NCBI GenBank assembly: GCA_913019905.1
Contig: CAJVZD010000024.1
Span: 1 to 62,056 of the forward strand
Length of the DNA stretch: 62,056 bases
DNA from: an uncultured Cellvibrionales bacterium
GTDB taxonomy: Bacteria; Pseudomonadota; Gammaproteobacteria; Pseudomonadales; Dasaniaceae
Direction of reading: 5' to 3'
Shown here piece by piece: positions 17,951-26,575 of the stretch. Every line of letters begins with the position of its first letter. The stretch's first letter is position 1. The notes under the pieces were generated by a model that saw nothing but the letters and a program-made list of their open reading frames with translations, was not told the origin of the DNA and made no database searches. Both the position numbers and the translations under genes were made by a program.

Positions 17951-18084
17951 GTCGATCTTTTATTGAAATATTAGACGCAGTTATCTTCTACGTTACATAT
18001 GAGGCTGGTGCTGTAAGACGTTAGTCTTTATGATTGCGGAAGTTCATTTCATCGCGGCATTGAAGCCCACATTGGAGATAGTTT

Positions 18085-19275
18085 GTGCGCCGTATCGTAA
18101 GACAGGAAGAAAAACGAGAAGTTAAAGAGCTTCAGCGTTTAGTGAACCAAGCCGATACGATCAATGGTCTGTACGAAAAAGCACTTCAAAATGAGCATAT
18201 TCTAAGACGATACCAGCAATTCGAACTGAAACTGTTAGACTTGGTAGAGTTTGAATCCCTACTCGAGGCGCTTCTCGTCGACAGTCTCAATTATTTTCAG
18301 CTTGACTGTGTTGAACTCTGGCTTTTTGACCCTCAAAATACTTTAACTGAACTGTTACCTGAAGATCTTTCTTATCCCGGCATACTTCGTCTGTTAAATC
18401 GATCGAATGATATTGATGACTTGTATTTGGATGAAAAGAAAGTCAAATTAATCTCGAAACCTGATATCGGGAAACTCTCAATATTTAACGGCTCAAAAAT
18501 CCATTCTGCCGCAATGTTACCGCTCGTAAGACACGGAATTTTAGTCGGTAGTCTGCATTTTGGTTCGGGTGGGGAAAAACGATTTACCGCGGATAAGTCA
18601 ACAGATTTTATTGCGCATTTAGCGTCAATTGTGGCCGCGTGTTTAGAGAATGTTGTTAACCATGAGCGGCTTCACCGCTTGAGTTTATATGATGTACTCA
18701 CGCAAGTGAAAAACAGGCGGGCTTTTCATCAAGCGCTTGATGAAGAGATATCCCGTGCTGCAAGAAGTAAAGATCCGCTAAGTTTATTATTTGTTGATTT
18801 GGATCACTTCAAACAAATAAATGATACTTACGGCCATCCAATGGGAGATAAGGTCCTCAATGTAGTCGCCCAATTTATGAACGAATTGTTGAGAAAAACC
18901 GATCATGTTTGTCGGTATGGAGGCGAGGAGTTTGCGTTGGTATTGCCAAATTGTGATAAACCGTTAGCCTTGGAAATTTCCGAGCGAATTCGTCTGCAGG
19001 TTAGTGAGTTGATGATTGATAATGATTCAGATGTTGACGAGTTGGGTTTACAGGTCAGTATTACATTGTCAATCGGCGTCAGTTGTTGGGATCCTGCGAA
19101 TGTTGTTGCTGATTGTACTGAACAGGAGATGGCAAAAATTTTAGTGGAATGTTCAGACAGAGGCGTTTACCGTTCGAAGGCGGAAGGGCGCAACAGTGTA
19201 CGTTATGTCAGCATGAGTCATGATTTAAAAAATTTCGATCACCAGCATAATTGTGATTCGTCAACAGTAGTTTAG
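18085..19275 (+). CDS. GAF-GGDEF diguanylate cyclase
   Basis: A 396-residue protein starting with a charged coiled region (about 1-55), then a GAF-like domain (about 60-195) that resembles the DUF484 type (RYQQFELKLLDLVEFESLL), then a GGDEF domain (about 205-375). The active motif is CRYGGEEF, and an RKTD inhibitory site lies five residues upstream, so it should make c-di-GMP and be restrained by its product. FVDLDHFKQINDTYGH and SIGVSCW are present. No membrane segment. The start is GTG 18085 with TTGGAG seven bases upstream. It follows the FleN-like gene by 134 bases in the same direction. A hairpin with a T-run at 19353-19379 probably ends the transcript. Confidence 0.9.
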   Translation: MRRIVRQEEKREVKELQRLVNQADTINGLYEKALQNEHILRRYQQFELKLLDLVEFESLLEALLVDSLNYFQLDCVELWLFDPQNTLTELLPEDLSYPGILRLLNRSNDIDDLYLDEKKVKLISKPDIGKLSIFNGSKIHSAAMLPLVRHGILVGSLHFGSGGEKRFTADKSTDFIAHLASIVAACLENVVNHERLHRLSLYDVLTQVKNRRAFHQALDEEISRAARSKDPLSLLFVDLDHFKQINDTYGHPMGDKVLNVVAQFMNELLRKTDHVCRYGGEEFALVLPNCDKPLALEISERIRLQVSELMIDNDSDVDELGLQVSITLSIGVSCWDPANVVADCTEQEMAKILVECSDRGVYRSKAEGRNSVRYVSMSHDLKNFDHQHNCDSSTVV

Positions 19276-19292
19276 TTAGATTCCTTCCTCTT

Positions 19293-19358
19293 ACAGCCAC
19301 TTCCAAATAGTGTCTATCCCAAGGCATCCTTGAAAAATGTCTGTTTCTGGATACGCGC
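19293..19358. repeat. Probable relic of the terminal-inverted-repeat element
   Basis: CCAAATAGTGTC near 19303 and TTTCTGGATACGC near 19343 match the inner left end and the right end of the complete copy at 21029-21184. The middle is short and unlike the other copies, so I read it as a deleted or decayed copy. The boundaries are approximate. Confidence 0.4.
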
Positions 19359-19379
19359 TCGCGAGCGTGTTCTTTTTTG
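19353..19379 (+). terminator. Probable intrinsic terminator after the GAF-GGDEF gene
   Basis: ACGCGCT and AGCGTGT (19353-19369, one G-T pair) form a GC-rich stem around a CGCG loop, followed by TCTTTTTT. The core CGCTCGCGAGCG is a perfect palindrome. It lies about 80 bases after the stop at 19275. Confidence 0.5.
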
Positions 19380-19807
19380 AATTGAGCGAATAGCATTCGA
19401 ATGCGATAGGTCTGAAATCACAGTTATCAATAGGTTTTAATGGGGATCGTGGTTGGTCGTATTTTCTTTCGTTGTAGTGATGCAATAACAAAAAAGGCGC
19501 GTTTTTAGATGCTGATTAGAGCCCTTTGTATTGACGGAGTTTCGATACGTCAACCATCTGTCTTGATGCGAACCATTGGGCGGTCTATGACATGTGCTAA
19601 GGAGACGTTTTGAGTAAGCAGCAAAGGAAGGGCTTTCTTTGTATTGAGCTTGCAAAAATAGCCACTGTATGCCAGTTTTTAGTAGGTGGGCTATTGAAGT
19701 CGTGATTGGCTTAAGTTACTTTCTAAAGTCTTCTGATCGAATTTAACAGCAAACAGAATGTCGAATTTCCAGGGTGTAAGTTTTTATGGATAGGGCTTTA
19801 ACTTCTT

Positions 19808-21031
19808 ATGATTAAGCGTTCTAGGCTTTATATTTTTGAGCTATTAGCTAAAAGGATAAGGTGGCCGCGTGTTTGTGGAAATGAGTTCGAGAGGCTGTCT
19901 GCCGTTCTTTTTCGGCCTTTCTGGAAGTTTACGCCATCGTTGATACTTCCCATGATTATTTTCTTCACTTTTCCCGCGAGTGCAAATGAGTCGAAACAGG
20001 AATCAGATGATGTGTTTTCGCAAAGCTCAGAAAGTTCGCCTGCTGATCTCAATAAACCTTCTGATCTCAATAAAAATGATGACGTTGCGATAGAGCTGAA
20101 TGAAAATGAAAAGGGCTGGTTAGAGATAGGAGGCGGGTGGCTGTTAAACACGCAGGACATTGTGTCGCAGGCGGTGCAGAATACAGCCGTGAGTATTGAC
20201 CGATATATTGCCCGAGACAGCTTTGATGAGCTGGAACGTAATGACAGTTATGTCCGTTTACGGATAGTTGAGCGGCTGGGTGAATCAGGAAGACATGATT
20301 CCGAAGCCCGAGTAAGTGCGAAAATAGACTTGCCAAGTAGTAAAAGAAAACTGAAGTTGGTTTTTGATACGGATCCTGATGATTTTGATTCTCTCGAGGA
20401 TAAGCAGCGCGATATTGGTATAGGAACCGACATTTCCGACAAGAAGAGTGAGAATGCAGCCGTTGGATTGGCTTTAGAAGAGCTGTTGTTAAATAATTGG
20501 AAAATGAATCTGGGGGCTGGAGTCAGATTGAGATCTGCCCTAGATCCGTATGGAAGAGCTCGATTCTCGCGTTACTATAAATTCAACGAAAACTGGAGTT
20601 CGCGTTTTCGAGAAACATTTTTTTATTACGATTCTAAAAGTTGGGGGGCAGATAGCGAAATTGACTTATATCGACCACTCGATAACGACCGACTACTTCA
20701 CCTTAGTCTGGCCGGGCAGTATTTGGATAGCGAAAATAACTGGGAGTGGGTTCAGGGAGTATCGGTGAATCAGCGGATTAATCGTAATAATGCTTTAGAA
20801 TATCAAGTGGGTGTGAGTGCCAACAGTAATCCCACGCTTCGTGTCAGTAACTATTGGATTCGGTCCAAGTGGCAACATCGTCTTTATAAAGACTGGTTGT
20901 ATTTCAATGTAACTCCAGAGGTGACCTTTCCTCGCGAAGAGAGTTTTAGCGCATCTTTTCAGGTTAATCTTGAGTTGGAATTGTTTTTTTCAAGAGATCC
21001 GGATCTTCGTAACAAACGCATTCGTTATTAA
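19808..21031 (+). CDS. Predicted outer-membrane or periplasmic protein, function unknown
   Basis: I do not recognise the family of this 407-residue protein. A hydrophobic stretch ending in FTFPASA-NES at about residues 42-62 looks like a signal peptide with a cleavage site, but it is preceded by about 38 residues rich in R and K, an unusually long leader. After cleavage comes an acidic linker containing a repeated SDLNK unit, then alternating polar and aromatic residues (for example SRYYKFNENWSSRFRETFFYY) typical of beta strands of a membrane barrel, down to a final charged end. Start ATG 19808 has a weak site. No alternative in-frame ATG fits. The stop codon lies inside the left end of the repeat element at 21029. 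Confidence 0.55.
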   Translation: MIKRSRLYIFELLAKRIRWPRVCGNEFERLSAVLFRPFWKFTPSLILPMIIFFTFPASANESKQESDDVFSQSSESSPADLNKPSDLNKNDDVAIELNENEKGWLEIGGGWLLNTQDIVSQAVQNTAVSIDRYIARDSFDELERNDSYVRLRIVERLGESGRHDSEARVSAKIDLPSSKRKLKLVFDTDPDDFDSLEDKQRDIGIGTDISDKKSENAAVGLALEELLLNNWKMNLGAGVRLRSALDPYGRARFSRYYKFNENWSSRFRETFFYYDSKSWGADSEIDLYRPLDNDRLLHLSLAGQYLDSENNWEWVQGVSVNQRINRNNALEYQVGVSANSNPTLRVSNYWIRSKWQHRLYKDWLYFNVTPEVTFPREESFSASFQVNLELELFFSRDPDLRNKRIRY

Positions 21032-21184
21032 TTAGTGCCCATCCAGAAATAGTGTCATTGCGAGAAGCGTAGCGACGCGGCAATCTCCTGCAGGCCGCAC
21101 CAATGCTGGTAATTATGTACACTCTCCACCATGAGATTGCCGTGCTTCGCTCGCAAAGCCCCATTTCTGGATACGCACTAATTA
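21029..21184. mobile_element. MITE-like terminal-inverted-repeat element, copy A
   Basis: This 156-base non-coding element begins TAATTAGTGCCCATCCAGAA and ends in the inverted form of the same sequence, with two mismatches in about 22 bases. Inside, CATTGCGAGAAGCG... is mirrored by ...CGCTCGCAAAG, so the whole unit can fold on itself. It carries no gene. Copies lie at 56053 and 59441. The left end overlaps the stop codon of the upstream gene (TAA at 21029-21031). Confidence 0.75.
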
Positions 21185-21769
21185 GGGAAAAGAACATATT
21201 TTTCTTGATGGGTTGTGTAGTCTTTTCAATGCGCCACGCAGCTCTATTTTTTTGATCGTTACTCGCGCCAAAGAGCTATCGCTCCGCAGCATTTGTTTTA
21301 GGCCCGTCCAGCTCTTAGTAGCTCGCACTGGTACGCATTGCCCGGAAAATATTGTCCGAAAACACCCGTTCGAAAACCATTGCCTGAAAACTAATATCTG
21401 GAGATTAGTGGATGGATTTAAAAACCGGGTTCAACGGCCATTTCGACATAATTGTCGTGTTCAAAAACGGGCGTTGATAGCGGTTTAATTCCATTTGCTC
21501 GACGGTTCGATGAGCGATGATAGGCTAGCCGCACGACAAGGCTTCACTGCGTAGCAATCGTAAAGTTGCCAACAAGTATTGGTGAGTGTACTGACGATTG
21601 TGTATTTTTGCCTTTGTAACAAGCAATTTCACAATAAGGAGGCCATTTGATCATTATATCGGGTGGCACGCAAAAATAGATCTGGTAGAATCCCGCTTTG
21701 ATTTGCGGTCTCCATTATGACTAAATGGTTTTTCGATTGGCAAAGTAATTTCAACCTAGGTATTTGATA
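21032..21769. other. Long intergenic stretch before purC
   Basis: The first 150 bases are element copy A. From 21190 to 21769 I see no gene. The only structure noted is a run of four imperfect 14-base units at 21340-21395. No riboswitch of the purine type was recognised. Confidence 0.4.
21340..21395. repeat. Four imperfect 14-base tandem units
   Basis: GCCCGGAAAATATT, GTCCGAAAACACCC, GTTCGAAAACCATT and GCCTGAAAACTAAT follow each other without gaps. The shared core is G-N-C-GAAAA. They are non-coding as far as I can see and too diverged to be sure of a tandem origin. Confidence 0.3.
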
Positions 21770-22873
21770 ATGAGTCTTGCTGAAAAAGTACTGGCTGTAA
21801 ACAACGATTTTCCGATTCGTACTGAAAGCCCAGTGCATAGCGGTAAAGTACGCTCTGTCTATTGGCTGACGGAAGCTGACAGTCGCCGCCTGATTGAAGA
21901 AAAAGGTTACGATGTGGCGATAGATTCGCCTCTGGCGATTATGATTATCAGTGATCGAATATCTGCCTTTGAGTGTATTTGGCATAGCGAAGGTGGAATG
22001 GATGGTGTGCCCGGTAAAGGGGCGGCACTAAATGCTATTTCCAGCCATTGGTTTAAATTATTTCGCGAACACAAGCTGGCTGATAGCCATATTCTAGACA
22101 TTCCGCATCCTTTTGTATGGATAGTGCAAAAAGCCAGGCCGGTAATGATCGAAGCCATCGCCCGCCAGTATATAACGGGTTCGATGTGGCGATCCTATGA
22201 AAAAGGAGAACGGGAATTTTGTGGTATTGAAATTGAGGATCATTTGGAAAAAGACCAACGCCTTCCGAACTTATTAATCACGCCCTCGACGAAAGGTATC
22301 TTAACCGGTATTCCCGGCGTACCTGAAGTGGATGACGTTAATGTTACCCGCGAAAATTTGGTGAATAATATTGACGCCTTTAAGTTTCGGAACGAAGCCG
22401 ATATTTTTGAGTACGAGCGATTACTTTCTGATGGTTTTAATGTCATTAGCAGCGAGCTTGAAAAACTAGACCAAATATTTGTCGATACAAAATTTGAGTT
22501 TGGCTATGTTCGTGACAAAAACGGAAATGAAAAATTGATTTATATGGATGAGGTTGGTACGCCCGATTCGTCACGGATATGGGATGCATCAGCGTATAAA
22601 GAGGGGAATATTATTGAGAACTCTAAAGAAGGTTTTCGTCAGTTATTACTCAACTTTTTTCCCGATCCCGATATTCTGCTGAACAAAAACCGCATGGAAG
22701 AACGTAATGCTTTGGCTCGAGACAATGCGCTGCCAGATTCAGTGATGATGAATGTTTCTGAAACCTATATAAACATCGCTGAAAAGATAACCGGAGAAAA
22801 GCTGGAGCTTAGCGATAATCCCAGAAAAGAAATAGTTGGAATTTTGCGTGATAGTTACGGCTTGATAGATTAG
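21770..22873 (+). CDS. purC: SAICAR synthase (long form)
   Basis: Phosphoribosylaminoimidazole-succinocarboxamide synthase joins CAIR and aspartate in purine synthesis. The family signature [11 protein letters not shown], the ITPSTKG segment and the [14 protein letters not shown] motif are all present. At 367 residues it is the long form known from Vibrio-type bacteria rather than the roughly 237-residue form of E. coli and Pseudomonas. A TTG at 21764 opens the frame, but the ATG at 21770 is the likely start. It converges on the WalJ-type hydrolase gene with 45 bases between them; in pseudomonads purC runs in the same direction as dapA-bamC, so it is inverted here. Confidence 0.93.
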   Translation: MSLAEKVLAVNNDFPIRTESPVHSGKVRSVYWLTEADSRRLIEEKGYDVAIDSPLAIMIISDRISAFECIWHSEGGMDGVPGKGAALNAISSHWFKLFREHKLADSHILDIPHPFVWIVQKARPVMIEAIARQYITGSMWRSYEKGEREFCGIEIEDHLEKDQRLPNLLITPSTKGILTGIPGVPEVDDVNVTRENLVNNIDAFKFRNEADIFEYERLLSDGFNVISSELEKLDQIFVDTKFEFGYVRDKNGNEKLIYMDEVGTPDSSRIWDASAYKEGNIIENSKEGFRQLLLNFFPDPDILLNKNRMEERNALARDNALPDSVMMNVSETYINIAEKITGEKLELSDNPRKEIVGILRDSYGLID

Positions 22874-22918
22874 ATTTCCGTTGCCGGAGCTAGTTTTAAG
22901 TGATCGTTAATGGCGGAA

Positions 22919-23683
22919 TCAACAGACCTCGAGCCAGTTAACCCCCTCTTCCTGGTCCGCAAGAATGATCGAACGGTTATTACCGTAGACCTCGCATATA
23001 GCTTCTTTGGCTAATTTTTCAGTGTTATTCTTTTCGCTGATATGTGAAATAACTAAGTGTTGAATGCGCTGATGCTCAATATTTCGCAATAGATTAGCTG
23101 CTTGATGATTGCTTAAGTGTCCCCACTGCCCTCCGACTCTTAACTTCAAGGACGGAGGATAAGGACCCATGGATAGCATTTTTGGGTCGTGATTACACTC
23201 CAGCATGAGTGCATCGCATTGTTTGTAGCGATCGATAACGAAGGGGGTGATATTTCCCACATCGGTCAGAATCCCCAGGGTTTTATTCGCAGATTTGAAG
23301 ACAAATTGGCAAGGCTCCCTGGCATCGTGCGGTACTGCAACCGGCATTATTTCTATATCATCGATTTCAAACGCTTTATGACAATTGATGATATTAGCTG
23401 AAGACAATTTGCTTACGCCATCGTATTGCTTGCTACCGTGTGTCAGGTAGACCGGTAAATTAAATTTACGGGCAAAAGGGCCGACGCCTTTTATGTGGTC
23501 GCTGTGCTCATGGGTTACCAGTATTGCGGTGATATCGTCGGGTTGATGTCCTAAAACGGCTAGCCTGCGAATAGTCTCCTTGATGGTAAATCCGCAATCA
23601 ATCATCAGTAGGCTATTCGCTGATTTTACCAGCGTCGCGTTACCTTTGCTGCCGCTTCCGAGAGATGAAAAGTGCAATGTCAT
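22919..23683 (-). CDS. MBL-fold metallohydrolase (WalJ/YycJ type)
   Basis: A 254-residue cytoplasmic metallo-beta-lactamase-fold protein. The metal motif HEHSDH is at about residue 60 within TAILVTHEHSDHIKGVGPFA, further histidines occur in VPHDA and LMLECNHDP, and the N-terminus FSSLGSGSKGN is typical of the WalJ/YycJ group of putative DNA-processing exonucleases. Six bases separate it from bamC upstream, so it is the last gene of a dapA-bamC-hydrolase operon, the same order as in Pseudomonas. The ATG at 23683 is well placed. The exact substrate is not known from sequence. Confidence 0.88.
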   Translation of the reverse strand: MTLHFSSLGSGSKGNATLVKSANSLLMIDCGFTIKETIRRLAVLGHQPDDITAILVTHEHSDHIKGVGPFARKFNLPVYLTHGSKQYDGVSKLSSANIINCHKAFEIDDIEIMPVAVPHDAREPCQFVFKSANKTLGILTDVGNITPFVIDRYKQCDALMLECNHDPKMLSMGPYPPSLKLRVGGQWGHLSNHQAANLLRNIEHQRIQHLVISHISEKNNTEKLAKEAICEVYGNNRSIILADQEEGVNWLEVC

Positions 23684-23689
23684 GATGAA

Positions 23690-24766
23690 TCAGGAAATAT
23701 GGCGTTTAATCAGTTTTAATAAATGCTCGGTTTCCGGTTTCTCCATCTGGTAATCATCTTGTCTTTTGATGGTGACTTCGACACTTTTGTCGGTTAGTTC
23801 TTTTACGCTGATCAAATAATCGATGGCATCGCTGGCTTTATCATTACTGCCTTTTTCATCACTGGAGAAAAGCGACGCAAAAAACCCGGGTTCTTCGTCA
23901 TTCGCCTGTTGTTCTGAATAGCTGACGAAATAGTAGTGCTTACTGCGGTCGAGATCATCGATGACATACCCTGCTTTATCTAAAGCGCTTCTTAAAGATG
24001 CCCAGGCTCGCGGAAATGGCAGCTGCAGGTTTATTGACGGTTCCTTGTTGGCATTCTCCGTAATGTTCACTCTTCCGGAGGAGTTAATAGTCTGCTGGGC
24101 CAGCATGGATACAGCGGCCGCGTTGGTGCTATTGGCAAGGTACTGCGCCAGTTCAGTGGTAATAAGCTCTTCTCGTTCGTCGTTCGAAGAGTTCTTTGGC
24201 CAGTTGTCGGCGCCTGAACCTATGTCAGCTTGTAATACATAGACTTCACTTGTGTCGCGTTGCACGCCCTGTTCGATGCGCAATTGGTAGCGTTCTTTCG
24301 GAACACCTTCGATAGCTGGTTGAATCCACTCGGTTTCGAGAATGCCGTTGGCTGCGTCGACACGTTGTACGGAGAGCTGATTGAGGCTTAAGAATCCTCT
24401 CAGGCGCGGCCAAACGTGACCGGGTGATCCGTTTACCAATATCCAGCGGTCGTTTGCTAATTTGCTGATCCTGACCGTTTCGCGGCCGACGTCTTCCGAC
24501 AGCGGTTCTGGACGGGGAACTTCAAATTCTTTGTCCAATGAGGTGTTATCATTGATGGGAGGAATAGCATAGCTGTCATAAATAGCGTCGCTATCTATGC
24601 CAGTGGGTAAAGATAGCTTTTTTTCCAGCGATGCTTGGCGATAGTCGTTGCCGCGGTCTCGGAACGTACCGTCGTCACCGAAAAGCCAGCTGCAGGCAGC
24701 GACACCCTGAATCACGATAAGGATAGAGGCTAGTTTGAGTGCCGGAAATAAAGATTGTATTTTCAT
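23690..24766 (-). CDS. bamC: Outer-membrane assembly lipoprotein BamC
   Basis: A 358-residue lipoprotein of the BAM complex that inserts beta-barrel proteins. The signal peptide ends in a lipobox (GVAAC, cysteine near residue 25), followed by the unstructured N-terminal segment with FRDRGNDYRQA, which in E. coli BamC packs on BamD. Two helix-grip domains follow (about 100-215 and 235-358). It lies between dapA and the MBL hydrolase, the conserved pseudomonad order. Residues 305-325 (FSSDEKGSNDKASD region) form an acidic insert within the second domain. The ATG start is supported by the signal peptide. Confidence 0.9.
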   Translation of the reverse strand: MKIQSLFPALKLASILIVIQGVAACSWLFGDDGTFRDRGNDYRQASLEKKLSLPTGIDSDAIYDSYAIPPINDNTSLDKEFEVPRPEPLSEDVGRETVRISKLANDRWILVNGSPGHVWPRLRGFLSLNQLSVQRVDAANGILETEWIQPAIEGVPKERYQLRIEQGVQRDTSEVYVLQADIGSGADNWPKNSSNDEREELITTELAQYLANSTNAAAVSMLAQQTINSSGRVNITENANKEPSINLQLPFPRAWASLRSALDKAGYVIDDLDRSKHYYFVSYSEQQANDEEPGFFASLFSSDEKGSNDKASDAIDYLISVKELTDKSVEVTIKRQDDYQMEKPETEHLLKLIKRHIS

Positions 24767-24824
24767 TTATGATTCCACAAGGAATAGTATCTTAGTCATT
24801 TGTTTGAGCGGCGGGTATTGTAAA

Positions 24825-25700
24825 CTAAATAATACCGCTGCGTTGCATTGCTTGCATAAGAGTTGGTTTATAGGTGTCGCTTAATGTAGTAAGCGGTAAG
24901 CGGATGCCTTCGGCGATGTATCCCATTTTGTGTAATGCCCATTTAACGGGAATTGGATTCGATTCTAAAAATAGATTGTCATGTAATGGCATTAGTTGTT
25001 CGTTCAGTTGCTTGGTTTTACTTACATCACCCGCGAGAGCAGCCTCGCACATCGATGACATTAAGTGAGGAGCAATATTAGCGGTCACAGAAATATCGCC
25101 TTTAGCGCCTGCTAAAATCAGCTCCGCTGCTGTCGGGTCGTCTCCCGAATAGATAGCGATTCGATCCTCGCAGAGGGCAATAAGTTCCCTGCCGCGTTGA
25201 ATATCGCCAGTCGCGTCCTTAATGCCGATAATGCCATCAATACTGGCGAGTCGATCTACGGTTTGATTGCTCATATCACAGGCTGTTCTGCCTGGTACGT
25301 TATACAATATTTGAGGGATTGATACGGAACTTGCGATGAGTTTGTGAAACAGAAACAGGCCTTCCTGCGTTGGTTTATTGTAGTAAGGAGTCACCAATAA
25401 ACAGGCGTCTACACCGGCAATTCGTGCGGCCTCAGTGAGTTCGATCGCCTCATGCGGGCTGTTTGCACCCGTGCCCGCAATGACCTGTATTCGGCCATTG
25501 ACCTGGTCGACGACGTGTTTGATCACCATACAATGCTCGCTGACGGAAAGCGTGGCTGATTCTCCCGTCGTACCTACTGCCACAATTGCGTGCGTTCCTT
25601 CCTGCAGATGAAAATCAACCAATTTTTTTAATGCTGGCCAATCAATCTCGTTTTTATCTGTCATTGGGGTTACTAGCGCAACCATACTGCCCGTAATCAT
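24825..25700 (-). CDS. dapA: 4-hydroxy-tetrahydrodipicolinate synthase
   Basis: DapA condenses pyruvate with aspartate semialdehyde at the branch point to lysine and diaminopimelate. The 291-residue protein has the TIM-barrel motifs GSMVALVTPM, GTTGESATLS, LLVTPYYNKPTQEG, YNVPGRTACDM and GIKDATGD with the Schiff-base lysine. The frame is open to 25769, but the ATG at 25700 with GGAG six bases upstream gives the family's N-terminus, so I use it. It is the first gene of the dapA-bamC-hydrolase operon. No lysine riboswitch was seen upstream. Confidence 0.95.
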   Translation of the reverse strand: MITGSMVALVTPMTDKNEIDWPALKKLVDFHLQEGTHAIVAVGTTGESATLSVSEHCMVIKHVVDQVNGRIQVIAGTGANSPHEAIELTEAARIAGVDACLLVTPYYNKPTQEGLFLFHKLIASSVSIPQILYNVPGRTACDMSNQTVDRLASIDGIIGIKDATGDIQRGRELIALCEDRIAIYSGDDPTAAELILAGAKGDISVTANIAPHLMSSMCEAALAGDVSKTKQLNEQLMPLHDNLFLESNPIPVKWALHKMGYIAEGIRLPLTTLSDTYKPTLMQAMQRSGII

Positions 25701-25901
25701 TAAATTCTCCGCGATATTGGCATATAGGATGGAATGCGCAATGGTACTGACCACTGCGCATAAGCTCAAGCGACATTACAAGAAATTATGGATATCGATG
25801 GGTATTATCTATTTGTCAAAGAACAATGTTGAATTACACTTGTCCTAGTTTTTACGGAAAGTGGTTGATGTTTGTCTATTTGGATTAAAGGGTAGTGTCA
25901 A

Positions 25902-26399
25902 ATGCGAAAAATTGGTTTTCTATGGGTTCTAGCAATTATTCTTGGGTCGCCTCTTTCATCCGCGGCAGACAAATGGAAATCGAGGCCTTTGTCTTCGATT
26001 GACAAGCAATATATGGCGGACCAGATAGCGAGCATAGATGATTTGGCGCGAAGAAATTTCGGACGTTATATAAACGGTCAAAAAGAAAATGATATAGCCG
26101 TGATGCAACGACTGCTTGATGATGACATTGTTCGAAGTTCCGATGTCAAGTATTTGCAGGCTATGGGTATCATTCTGGGGTCGTTACTTAAATCGGAACG
26201 GGGCCTAAATTGGGTAGTTTATGTGGACGCATTGGGTCGGTCGAGAGCTTTACAATTACCGGATTTCAAGAAAGACTTTATCTTTCCGACAACGCAGATA
26301 TCTCGTAAAGTTGAGGTGGGTAGTAAAGTTAAAGTGGCTGAAGTCTACAAAATTCTAGAGCAAACAATCACAAGTATTCGCAACAAGCCTCTTTTATAG
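25902..26399 (+). CDS. Exported DUF3806-type protein
   Basis: A 165-residue protein with a clear signal peptide (MRKIGFLWVLAIILGSPLSSAA, cut after about residue 21). The mature part includes NFGRYINGQKENDI, a helical stretch and GLNWVVYVDALGRSRALQ, which I associate with the DUF3806 family of uncharacterised proteobacterial proteins. The role is unknown. It converges on the DUF1631 gene with 176 bases between and diverges from dapA. Family membership is from memory. Confidence 0.65.
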   Translation: MRKIGFLWVLAIILGSPLSSAADKWKSRPLSSIDKQYMADQIASIDDLARRNFGRYINGQKENDIAVMQRLLDDDIVRSSDVKYLQAMGIILGSLLKSERGLNWVVYVDALGRSRALQLPDFKKDFIFPTTQISRKVEVGSKVKVAEVYKILEQTITSIRNKPLL

Positions 26400-26575
26400 T
26401 TTTTCCATTTTGGTGTAGAGCTTTGTCTGGTTTTTTATAAAGCGGTTGTCTCGTGGCGTACTTTTTCATCGAAAAATCACTTGCTGTCGCGGTTGGAAAG
26501 CTAGTGGCTCCATGGCCGAAACCGATTCGCAAGTTTGTCTGTTCTCAAAAATCATATAGTCTAATCGTCGAAAAA

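Larger units (their letters stand above)
19276..19807. other. Intergenic stretch with element relic and terminator
   Basis: These 532 bases hold the element relic and the terminator listed separately. From 19380 to the next gene I see no open frame with family features, no RNA and no strong promoter. Confidence 0.4.

Noticed and set aside
24770..25900. Lysine riboswitch before dapA
   Set aside because: The leader is short and I find no multi-helix pattern or conserved core.
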